Positions 1 to 5,836 of a stretch of 5,836 bases of DNA are shown here, piece after piece. Every line of letters begins with the position of its first letter. The first letter of the stretch is position 1. The notes beneath the pieces are model-generated. The model worked only from the letters and a program-made list of their open reading frames with translations. It was not told the origin of the DNA and searched no databases. Source of the stretch: an uncultured Bacilli bacterium (GTDB lineage: Bacteria; Bacillota_I; Bacilli_A; RF39; UBA660); assembly GCA_947589695.1 (NCBI GenBank), contig CANQBY010000080.1, forward strand, positions 1 to 5,836, read 5' to 3'. Position numbers and translations under genes: made by a program.

Positions 1-88
1 TTCTGCCAATCGTATAAGCTACTGTTTCATTAATTGTCTCAGGGTAAACTCCTCTAATATCATATTCTCTAAATATATTTGGATTCAT
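1..88 (-). CDS. Phosphomannomutase/phosphoglucomutase, N-terminal fragment (cut by window edge)
   Basis: Only the first 29 codons are present; the gene continues leftwards out of the window. The reading is MNPNIFREYDIRGVY, followed by PETINETVAYTIGR. The F-R-x-Y-D-I-R-G-V/I start followed by a helix ending in I-G-R is the hallmark N-terminus of the alpha-D-phosphohexomutase family (ManB/AlgC/Pgm type). These enzymes interconvert hexose 6-phosphates and 1-phosphates through a phosphoserine, supplying sugar nucleotides for cell-surface polymers. The start is supported by a Shine-Dalgarno AAAGAGG at 96-102 (minus strand), seven bases before the ATG. The catalytic serine, metal-binding and sugar-specificity loops lie outside the window, so mannose versus glucose preference cannot be judged. 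GlmM is less likely because its N-terminus usually reads YFGTDGIRG. The gene is divergent from the large gene to its right. Confidence 0.85.
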   Translation of the reverse strand, partial: MNPNIFREYDIRGVYPETINETVAYTIGR

Positions 89-178
89 CTGGCATCCTCT
101 TTCTATCTCTATATATAATAATATCATATTTTTGCCTTCTTTAGTAGATGTAAATTCCGATTTTACAAGTATTTTAAA

Positions 179-207
179 TTGTAAATTTTAAAAAAGTATG
201 TTACAAT
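179..207 (+). promoter_or_regulatory. Sigma-A-type promoter for the large gene
   Basis: A -35 box TTGTAA (179-184; 4 of 6 consensus) and a -10 box TACAAT (202-207; 5 of 6) are separated by 17 bases. A TG one base before the -10 (199-200) makes it an extended -10. Transcription would start near 213-215, leaving a leader of about 35 bases before the ATG at 250. The flanking sequence is very A/T-rich, which may act as an UP-like element. Assignment is by pattern only. Confidence 0.6.
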
Positions 208-234
208 AGTAACGAAATTATATTTTTAGGTGTG

Positions 235-242
235 AAAGAGGG
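235..242 (+). promoter_or_regulatory. Ribosome binding site that fixes the start at 250
   Basis: AAAGAGGG ends seven bases before the ATG at 250, an ideal spacing. The in-frame GTG at 232 lies upstream of this site and has only an AGG one base before it, so it is unlikely to be used. Using the GTG would also place the ribosome binding site inside the coding sequence. Confidence 0.75.
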
Positions 243-249
243 CAGTTTT

Positions 250-3200
250 ATGGACTATAATTTAATCAAAAACACTCTGTTAGAAATTATTAAAGAAGCT
301 CAAAATCTTGATGAAGCTGATTTAGAACCTGTTGGTAATACTAAAGTTTATGTAAAAAAAGGTCGGGCTGATGAATTTCAAGCTAATGCTTATAATTATT
401 TTGCTTATTTAAATAATGTTATAATTACTAAAGAAATGGATTATATTACGGATGTATATAATACTTTAACTAATGAATTAGCTTTCGAAAATAACGAATA
501 TTATGATTCTAAAAGTTATGAACTTATCGAAACTAATTCCCGGGATATTGCTAAATTAAAAGCTCTAAAAGTTAGTCTTAAATCTTTAGATAAGAGTTAT
601 AATTTATTAGTTAAAGATTTAAAACATGCCTTAACAATGGGTAATACTGCTGAACAACAAACCACTTTAACTCGTATTAATAAAGAAATTGACTCTTTAC
701 TTGAAAATAAAAAACTTATTGATGAAGAAATAAATAAATTAGCTACTTCTATTAATGCTAAAGTAAAAGATTTTATTGCTGAGGAAATGACGCGGATTAG
801 AAATGATTATCGCGCAACTACCTATGGTACTAAAATTGCTTTTGGTCTTGATGGCCGGAGTATTTTGGCTAAAGATAAAACTGAATATGATAGTTTATAT
901 AACTTTAATGAAATGTTAGATAATCTTGATCCTAATAATATTACTATCTTAGATGATTTTATCTGTATTAATCCCGAAAATGAAGCTGCTTTTCGTAATT
1001 TATTAAATAACACTAATGTCTTTAAACGTTTGAAAAAAGACAGTATCGCCGAAGAAAAAACGGATGTTTTCGCAGATCCTAATGCTGAATTAAATGATTT
1101 AGTAAGTGACTTAGAAGCTTATCTTGATGAATTAGGTAAAAAAATTAGTGCTACTCAAGGTATGGCTAATCAAGATATAATTGTTACTCAAAAAATTGGG
1201 GATAAAAGTTGGGCTGTAAAAGCTAGTGATATTGACGAAGCTAATCGTATTATTGAAATAATTAAAATATTACAAGAACCAAGCAATAATATGGTTAATG
1301 TCTGGAATATTGCCAGTGTAAGTGAAGAAAATATTGCTAAATTTAAAGAATTAGTTAATGCTACCCATTATTTTGAAAATGAAATTCCGAAGATTGATGT
1401 TAACGAAATTAGAATTAAAGAAATAAATGAAGAACTTAAAGCTTTAATAAGAAAAGCTAAAGAAACGGAAAATCCTATTCTTGCTCCTAATACTTATGTT
1501 TTAGCAAGTGATGCTGAAGAATTTAATTTATTAAATATTTTATATAGTTATTTAGTACATGCAAGAGCCGGTGAAGATTTAGTCGATATTGATGGTGTTA
1601 AAATTGAAAATAAATATCTTTCCAATTATGAAGCTACCATCCAAAAATTAAATGCTTTAAGAGAAACCAAAACAAAAGAAATTCCCGAACCTGTCATGAG
1701 TGCGGAGTTAGAACCAACTCCCATATCAACTGAAGCTGAAAGTAATTCTTTAGACGAACCTAAAAGTGAAGTAAAAAATCAAAAATATCTTGATCAAATA
1801 AATAATCTTTTAGCTAACTTAACTGTTACTAATGCGGAAACTAGAGATAAAGTTAAAGCTTTAAAAGAAATGGCCGAAATGCTTACTTTTGGAATTACCC
1901 AGTCTGAAGCTCAATATCAACTTGTAATTGATGATGTGGTTATAAGTAAATTTGATAAAGAATCTTATTTAGATTTAAAAGAAAATTTAAAAGAGTTATT
2001 TAAAGATAATTTATCTATCTCTGAAGAAAATTTATCTAATTTGGACTCTTCTCCAATATCTTCTTCGAATACCGAAGTTGAAACGACTCCAATAATGGAT
2101 GATAATTGGCAAGAAATAGTTAATGCTAAATTACAAGAAATAAATTCTCGGTTATTCGTTTTAATAAATGAAGGCCAAGATTTAGAATCTAATTATACGA
2201 TGATTGAAGATCAAAAAGTGGCTAGTGTCCATGCGGAAGAATTTAAGTATTTAGCTATTCTTAAAAATATTTATGAAAAATCCTTAAAAGCTTCTGATCT
2301 TGTTGCTATAGATGATGTTAAGGTTGCTGCATCAGATGCTGAGTTATATAAGGATACAATTTCTAAATTAAATAATCTTCCTAAACTTGAAACCGATGGT
2401 GTTACTAAAGAGGTTAATTTTGAATTAAATAATGAAGAAATTAAACAAATTGAAACTCGCTTAAATACTATTGCTACGAAAAATGAAGAATTAAATGCTG
2501 GCTATGAAACTATTAATGGTGTTAAAATACCTTTAAATGCACCCGAAGAATTTTTATATTTAATTACGCTTGGTGATATTCTAACTGATACTAAAAAATC
2601 TTCTAATTTAATTGAAATTGATGGTTTAAAAATAGATGCTAAAGATGAAGAACGTTACAGAGCTGTTCGTTCTAAACTAGATGAAATATATCATCCCAAA
2701 GACGTTAATTCTTTTGAGGATGTTCCATTTGAACCTGTAGAAGGGGAAAGTCATTCTAAAGTTAAAGTTCGTAAATTAAAAAAATCTAAAGCTTTAACTT
2801 ATATTAAAGAACATAAAAAATTATTAATTGCTATTGGTTTATGTGCGATTGCATCAGCCACTATTATTAGTGCTTTACCAGAAGTTTTAATCTTTGCTAA
2901 TAGTTGTAATGCCGTTGCAATGCCGGGCCTTGCTGGTTTCTTTAACACGATGAGTACGGCTATTGCTAGTGTTAGTAATATTTCTTTTCTAAATGGAGCT
3001 TGGATTAATTCAGCTGGTGAGATTATTAATTTAGGTGTTGCTGCTCAAAAAGCTTCGACTGCTACTCTTACTTGTATTGCTTCTGTCGCGGCTTTAGGTA
3101 GTGGTTTTGCTACCATCCATAGTGTGAATAAAGATCCTCATGATGGTAAACCTCTAAAAGATCGTAATCATTCGAAAGATAAGATTTTAAGTCTTTCATC

Positions 3201-3750
3201 TAAATTACGAAATAAAATATATGATTTAAAAACTAATCTTCATGATTTAGGTACAAGTTTAGAGGAGAAAATTGCTTCTACTTTCCAAAATGGTGCCACT
3301 GATGCTCTAATTGCTAAAAGTGATACTTATGAAGAAATAAAAGAATTACCACCTCATGTTGAAGATAGTGATCGCATTGCCGAAATCGCTTCTGAAATCG
3401 AGCAAAACATTGCTCATTCAACCGCGGAAGTTAAACAAAATATTGATAACCGTGCTGCTAAAATCGAAGCCGAAATTGGTGATTTACTAGGAGAGTCTTC
3501 TGAATCTCCCGAGATTCCATCTCTCGATTCCCTAGAAGTTCTTCTTGCTCGGTCTGATAGTTACCTAGAAGGTATTACTACGGAAGGCTTTAATAAAGAA
3601 GAATTAATGACGGCGATGGAAGCGAAAATAAAAGAATTACAAAATTTATTTGATCAAAAAAATGCTGTTTATGACGCTAATGAAGTCCAAAAAAATCTCG
3701 ATCACTTACAAGCCAATTATGAAGCAATAAGTAAAGGAAGGGGCTTATAA
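250..3750 (+). CDS. Large acidic repeat protein with membrane hairpin and helical tail (function unknown)
   Basis: I do not recognise this 1166-residue protein. The start at ATG 250 is chosen for its Shine-Dalgarno site. Residues from that start: 1-185 are mostly helical with Lys/Glu/Leu-rich coiled-coil character. Residues 191-813 hold degenerate repeats of about 85-90 residues, clearest at 386-471, 620-711 and 725-813, weaker at 191-260, 278-374 and 510-584. Pro/Ser/Glu-rich linkers at about 472-509 and 585-616 separate some of them. A lysine-rich stretch (about 837-857) precedes a hydrophobic segment at 858-877, and a second lies near 935-957. The following Lys/Asp/His-rich stretch suggests both ends stay in the cytoplasm, with a membrane hairpin between. 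Residues 975-1166 are helical and contain a duplicated A-[KR]-S-D-[TS]-Y motif. There is no signal peptide, no LPxTG and no enzyme motif. A structural, scaffold or tethering role is an inference. It overlaps the next gene by one base and is probably co-transcribed with it. Confidence 0.9.
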   Translation: MDYNLIKNTLLEIIKEAQNLDEADLEPVGNTKVYVKKGRADEFQANAYNYFAYLNNVIITKEMDYITDVYNTLTNELAFENNEYYDSKSYELIETNSRDIAKLKALKVSLKSLDKSYNLLVKDLKHALTMGNTAEQQTTLTRINKEIDSLLENKKLIDEEINKLATSINAKVKDFIAEEMTRIRNDYRATTYGTKIAFGLDGRSILAKDKTEYDSLYNFNEMLDNLDPNNITILDDFICINPENEAAFRNLLNNTNVFKRLKKDSIAEEKTDVFADPNAELNDLVSDLEAYLDELGKKISATQGMANQDIIVTQKIGDKSWAVKASDIDEANRIIEIIKILQEPSNNMVNVWNIASVSEENIAKFKELVNATHYFENEIPKIDVNEIRIKEINEELKALIRKAKETENPILAPNTYVLASDAEEFNLLNILYSYLVHARAGEDLVDIDGVKIENKYLSNYEATIQKLNALRETKTKEIPEPVMSAELEPTPISTEAESNSLDEPKSEVKNQKYLDQINNLLANLTVTNAETRDKVKALKEMAEMLTFGITQSEAQYQLVIDDVVISKFDKESYLDLKENLKELFKDNLSISEENLSNLDSSPISSSNTEVETTPIMDDNWQEIVNAKLQEINSRLFVLINEGQDLESNYTMIEDQKVASVHAEEFKYLAILKNIYEKSLKASDLVAIDDVKVAASDAELYKDTISKLNNLPKLETDGVTKEVNFELNNEEIKQIETRLNTIATKNEELNAGYETINGVKIPLNAPEEFLYLITLGDILTDTKKSSNLIEIDGLKIDAKDEERYRAVRSKLDEIYHPKDVNSFEDVPFEPVEGESHSKVKVRKLKKSKALTYIKEHKKLLIAIGLCAIASATIISALPEVLIFANSCNAVAMPGLAGFFNTMSTAIASVSNISFLNGAWINSAGEIINLGVAAQKASTATLTCIASVAALGSGFATIHSVNKDPHDGKPLKDRNHSKDKILSLSSKLRNKIYDLKTNLHDLGTSLEEKIASTFQNGATDALIAKSDTYEEIKELPPHVEDSDRIAEIASEIEQNIAHSTAEVKQNIDNRAAKIEAEIGDLLGESSESPEIPSLDSLEVLLARSDSYLEGITTEGFNKEELMTAMEAKIKELQNLFDQKNAVYDANEVQKNLDHLQANYEAISKGRGL
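1405..2688 (+). repeat. Degenerate tandem protein repeats within the large gene
   Basis: Three clear units lie at 1405-1662, 2107-2382 and 2422-2688. Each starts with a helix of about 25 residues, then has a short strand-like part (YVLASDAEEF, KVASVHAEEF, KIPLNAPEEF) leading into a Leu-rich helix. Each closes with L-[VI]-x-I-D-[GD]-[VL]-K-[IV] and a final helix carrying Y-x(4,6)-KL. A fourth, worn copy lies between them at 1777-2001 (VIDDVVISKFDKESY). Weaker relatives lie upstream at 820-1029 and 1081-1371. Similarity is at the protein level; the DNA copies have diverged, so this is an old duplication and not a recombining array. Confidence 0.75.
2821..3117 (+). other. Probable membrane hairpin in the large protein
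   Basis: Two hydrophobic stretches, LLIAIGLCAIASATIISAL (coded at 2821-2877) and one at about 3052-3120 rich in Ala, Thr, Ile and Val, are joined by about 60 residues. The linker is itself Gly/Ala/Phe-rich and might re-enter or cross the membrane. The first stretch is preceded by a dense run of lysines (R-K-L-K-K-S-K), and the second is followed by K-D-x-H-D-G-K and R-N-H-S-K-D-K. By the positive-inside rule both flanks are cytoplasmic, so an even number of crossings fits best. No predictor was run. Confidence 0.65.
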
Positions 3751-4019
3751 TGGAAATTAATGATGTAATTACTTTTGACGATAATAAAGAATATGTAATC
3801 TTAGATATAACTAATTATAATAATCATATGTATTTATATACCGTGCGAATTGATGAAGAAGAAATTCCGACGAGTGAATATAAATATTTTCGAGTTTTTA
3901 ATGAAAATAATGACTATAGTGTTGAAGAGGTAAAAGAAGAAAACTTAGTTAAACTTCTTACTTCCTTATTTTCAACCAATTATTTAAATGCTAGTACAAA
4001 CGATGAACAAGCCGCTTAA
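3750..4019 (+). CDS. Small acidic protein, translationally coupled to the large gene; DUF1292/YrzB-like at most
   Basis: This 89-residue protein begins at the ATG that overlaps the preceding stop (TAATG, 3748-3752). It has a purine-rich Shine-Dalgarno GGAAGGGG at 3736-3743, six bases upstream. Residues 1-60 look like an all-beta fold: ITFDDNKEYVILDI, then MYLYTVRIDEE, then KYFRVFNEN. An acidic helix around 57-75 (VEEVKEENLVKLLTSLF) and a loose polar tail ending in Q-A-A follow. The order (strand with Asp/Asn turn, Y-x-I/V-L-D, a Y-L-Y strand, an acidic loop, then an F-R-V-x-N/E strand and acidic helix) recalls the short DUF1292/YrzB proteins of Bacillota, whose role is not known. The match is by eye and weak. 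Overlap with the membrane repeat protein suggests matched synthesis and perhaps a shared complex. The last codons probably also form part of the T-box stem downstream. Confidence 0.85.
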   Translation: MEINDVITFDDNKEYVILDITNYNNHMYLYTVRIDEEEIPTSEYKYFRVFNENNDYSVEEVKEENLVKLLTSLFSTNYLNASTNDEQAA

Positions 4020-4200
4020 AAGTTATTTTTTCTAGAGAGTTAACGGTTGGTGCAAGTTAATAAAAACCTTTTAAGAAATCACTTGGAAGTTTAATATTTG
4101 AACTTAAGTAGAATATTACGTCTCCTCGCGTTAAGAGTTAAAAGTTAAAAATTAAGGTGGTACCGCGGAATTTCCGCCCTTTAGGTAACACCTTTTTTCT
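4002..4200 (+). promoter_or_regulatory. T-box riboswitch (tRNA-Ile sensing) in the ileS leader
   Basis: This leader lets uncharged tRNA-Ile switch on ileS by transcription antitermination. In order it shows GATGAACAAG (4002-4011), resembling the K-turn of stem I; AGAGAG (4034-4039), the AG-bulge region; and a distal helix TTAAC/GTTAA (4040-4044 with 4056-4060) capped by GGTTGGTGCAA with its GGTG motif. The specifier side follows as AAGAAATCACTTGGAAGT, which places ATC (Ile) at 4078-4080, directly after the AGAA (4074-4077) that can pair with TTCT (4030-4033). The T-box itself, AGGTGGTACCGCGG, is at 4155-4168. The antiterminator is AAGG (4154-4157) with CCTT (4178-4181), the TGGTACC bulge (4158-4164), and GCGG/CCGC. 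The specifier agrees with the downstream gene. The exact 5' end is uncertain, and no separate promoter was identified. Confidence 0.93.
4154..4198 (+). terminator. Rho-independent terminator arm of the T-box
   Basis: The outer stem pairs AAGGTGGTACC (4154-4164) with GGTAACACCTT (4184-4194), 10 of 11 pairs with one G-A mismatch. The inner stem is GCGG/CCGC (4165-4168 with 4174-4177). A run of six T (4193-4198) follows. The 5' arm is the T-box sequence itself, so this hairpin and the antiterminator exclude each other, as expected for this riboswitch class. Confidence 0.9.
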
Positions 4201-4238
4201 ATATAAAAGTATTTAAAATTAAGAAAGGAATTGATAAT

Positions 4239-5836
4239 ATGAAAAATTTTAAAGAACTTGATAAACGTCCATATCCTGAGGTTGAAGCTGATATTTTAGC
4301 TTCTTGGGGTGGTATCAATGAAATTAATAAAAAACAAATAGCAAATAGATCAGAAGCTAAACGCTTTGTATTCTATGATGGTCCTGCGTTTGCCAATGGT
4401 TTTCCTGGTCTTCATCATATGGTTGCTAAAAACTTAAAAGACGCTTTTTGTAAATATAAAGTTATGAAAGGTTATAAAGTAACCCGTAAAGTAGGGTGGG
4501 ATACGCATGGCCTACCTATAGAAAATCATGTTGAAAAGAAATTAGGTATTTCTTCTAAAAAAGAAATCGAAGCTTTAGGTATTGATAAATTTAATTATGA
4601 ATGTCGGAAAAGTGTTCGGGAAAATGAAGCTGCTTTCACGGATTTAACTAGTAAAATGGGTCAATTTATTGATGTTGAAAATCCTTATTTAACTTATAAA
4701 AATGAATATATTGAAACTGAATGGTGGATATTAAAAAAGTTTTATGAAAAAAATTTATTTTATGAAGGAACGAGAGTAGTTCCATATTGTCCTCATTGTG
4801 GTACGGGCTTAGCCACTCATGAAGTTGCCCAAGAATATGTTAATGAATCTGTTACCACTGTCTATGTTCCTTTTAAGAAAAAAGATGAAGATGTTTATTT
4901 TTTAGTTTGGACAACAACTCCTTGGACTTTACTTGCCAATGTTGCTTTATGTGTTAATCCCAATGCCGATTATTCTTTGGTGGAATCTAAAGGTACTAAA
5001 TTTATTTTAGCTAGTGCCTTAGTAAGTTCTGTTTTAGGAGAAGAAGTAACTATTTTAGATACTTTTAAAGGTCAGGATTTAGAATATACCGAATATGAAC
5101 AATTAATTCCTGAAATCAAAGTGGAATCAAAAGCTTTCTACGTTATTTGTGATGATTATGTTACTATGGAAGATGGTACTGGGATTGTCCATATTGCTCC
5201 TGCTTTTGGTGAAGAAGACGCGAATGCTTGTCAAAAATATGATTTACCTCTTTTAAATCCGGTTGGTAAAGATGGTTGTTATAATGCTGGTCCTTGGCTT
5301 GGTAAATTTGTCTTTGACGCCAACGAAGATGTTTTAAATTATTTAAAAACTAACGATAAATTATTTAAAAAGCAAAAGATTATGCATGATTATCCTCATT
5401 GCTGGCGTTGTCATACACCTTTAATTTATTATTCTATGCCTAGTTATTATATTAAAGTTAGTGCTTTTAAAGATAAAATGGTAGAAGCTAATAAAAAAGT
5501 TAATTGGTATCCGGCCTATGTTGGCGAAAAAAGATTTGCTAACTGGATTGCGAATGCTAAAGACTGGAATATTTCTCGAAGTCGTTATTGGGGTTCTCCA
5601 ATTCCTTACTTTAAATGTGCTTGTGGTTATAATCATATGGTGGGTAGTATTGAAGAACTACAAAAAATGGCTACTACGAAACTTCCTAATGATTTAGATT
5701 TGCATAAACCTTATATTGATGAAGTAACTCTAAATTGTCCAAAGTGTGGAGGCGAAATGCACCGCATTCCTGATGTTTTAGACTGTTGGTTTGACTCTGG
5801 TTCTATGCCTTTTGCCCAATATCATTATCCTTTTGA
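4239..5836 (+). CDS. ileS: Isoleucyl-tRNA synthetase, type 2 (IleRS2), 5' part, with exchanged HIGH motif
   Basis: The first 532 codons are present; about half of a usual IleRS2 (roughly 1030-1050 aa) lies beyond the window. The start ATG has AAAGGA (4224-4229) nine bases upstream and follows the T-box. The enzyme attaches isoleucine to tRNA-Ile in the cytoplasm. Visible parts: the class I core with FYDGPAFANGF (45-55), then GLHH (57-60) where H-Y-G-H is usual; GWDTHGLPIE (86-95); and a zinc-type CPHC (184-187). The editing domain follows with WTTTPWTLLAN (224-234; usually TTTPWTLPSN) and GTGIVHIAPAFGEED (313-327). Further on are CWRC (388-391), WNISRSRYWGSPIP (443-456), CPKC (500-503) and DVLDCWFDSGSMPFAQ (512-527). 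The KMSKS loop is outside. The wording FYDGPxFAxG and DVLDCWF-x-SGSMPxAQ marks type 2, the eukaryote-like form, against the type 1 found in many bacteria. It is probably under T-box control alone. Confidence 0.97.
   Translation, partial: MKNFKELDKRPYPEVEADILASWGGINEINKKQIANRSEAKRFVFYDGPAFANGFPGLHHMVAKNLKDAFCKYKVMKGYKVTRKVGWDTHGLPIENHVEKKLGISSKKEIEALGIDKFNYECRKSVRENEAAFTDLTSKMGQFIDVENPYLTYKNEYIETEWWILKKFYEKNLFYEGTRVVPYCPHCGTGLATHEVAQEYVNESVTTVYVPFKKKDEDVYFLVWTTTPWTLLANVALCVNPNADYSLVESKGTKFILASALVSSVLGEEVTILDTFKGQDLEYTEYEQLIPEIKVESKAFYVICDDYVTMEDGTGIVHIAPAFGEEDANACQKYDLPLLNPVGKDGCYNAGPWLGKFVFDANEDVLNYLKTNDKLFKKQKIMHDYPHCWRCHTPLIYYSMPSYYIKVSAFKDKMVEANKKVNWYPAYVGEKRFANWIANAKDWNISRSRYWGSPIPYFKCACGYNHMVGSIEELQKMATTKLPNDLDLHKPYIDEVTLNCPKCGGEMHRIPDVLDCWFDSGSMPFAQYHYPF

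Noticed and set aside
89..178. A promoter for the leftward phosphomannomutase gene
   Set aside because: TTTACA and TATGAT-like boxes can be found on the minus strand, but their spacing is about 20 bases, and other pairs match poorly. One must exist, but I cannot place it.
171..193. Inverted A/T-rich sequence near the -35 box as an operator
   Set aside because: The symmetry is imperfect and made only of A/T runs, as expected by chance in this composition.
232..249. GTG at 232 as the start of the large gene
   Set aside because: Only an AGG one base upstream supports it, whereas AAAGAGGG at 235-242 is ideally placed for the ATG at 250.
822..1013. Minus-strand open frame of 63 codons
   Set aside because: It lies wholly inside the large gene, has no convincing ribosome binding site or recognisable product, and is an antisense shadow.
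5421..5636. Minus-strand open frame of 71 codons
   Set aside because: It lies antisense to the well-conserved WNISR-RYWG region of ileS, so it is a shadow of that gene.
4239..5836. Mycoplasma-type code (TGA as tryptophan), suggested by the AT-rich composition
   Set aside because: All 13 tryptophans visible in this part of ileS, and those in the large gene, are TGG, and no in-frame TGA was seen, so the standard bacterial code fits.
1..5836. CRISPR arrays, insertion sequences, tRNA or rRNA genes
   Set aside because: No direct repeats with regular spacers, terminal inverted repeats, transposase motifs or cloverleaf-like sequence were seen. The protein repeats have diverged at DNA level.

Overview
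The window is very AT-rich. It has strong Shine-Dalgarno sites, a T-box leader of the Bacillota type, and tryptophan written only as TGG (no in-frame TGA was seen). This points to a low-GC member of the Bacillota using the standard bacterial code, possibly one of the poorly cultured, gut-associated Bacilli close to the Mollicutes. That last placement is a guess from composition and gene style.

Layout. At the left edge the first 29 codons of a phosphomannomutase/phosphoglucomutase run leftwards (1-88, minus). A 161-base divergent intergenic region holds a good sigma-A-type promoter for the rightward genes. Next comes a large unrecognised gene (250-3750). It encodes an acidic, mostly helical protein of 1166 residues with degenerate tandem repeats of about 85-90 residues, a lysine-rich stretch, a probable membrane hairpin and a helical C-terminal tail. 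Its stop codon overlaps the start of a small acidic gene (3750-4019, 89 aa) in a TAATG junction, so the two are probably translationally coupled.

Right-hand part. With no visible terminator in between, a T-box riboswitch follows. Its 5' side appears to begin inside the last codons of the small gene, its specifier codon reads as ATC (Ile), and it ends in a clear antiterminator/terminator switch. It precedes ileS (4239 to beyond the window end), which encodes a type 2 isoleucyl-tRNA synthetase. This enzyme has Gly-Leu-His-His where class I synthetases carry His-x-Gly-His, the exchanged form associated with very strong mupirocin resistance.

How the genes relate. ileS and its leader form a self-contained unit induced when tRNA-Ile is uncharged. 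The large repeat protein and its small partner look like a separate two-gene unit, perhaps a membrane-anchored cytoplasmic scaffold and an accessory protein. No function can be assigned from sequence. The two points most worth following are the altered IleRS motif and the unrecognised repeat/membrane protein pair.
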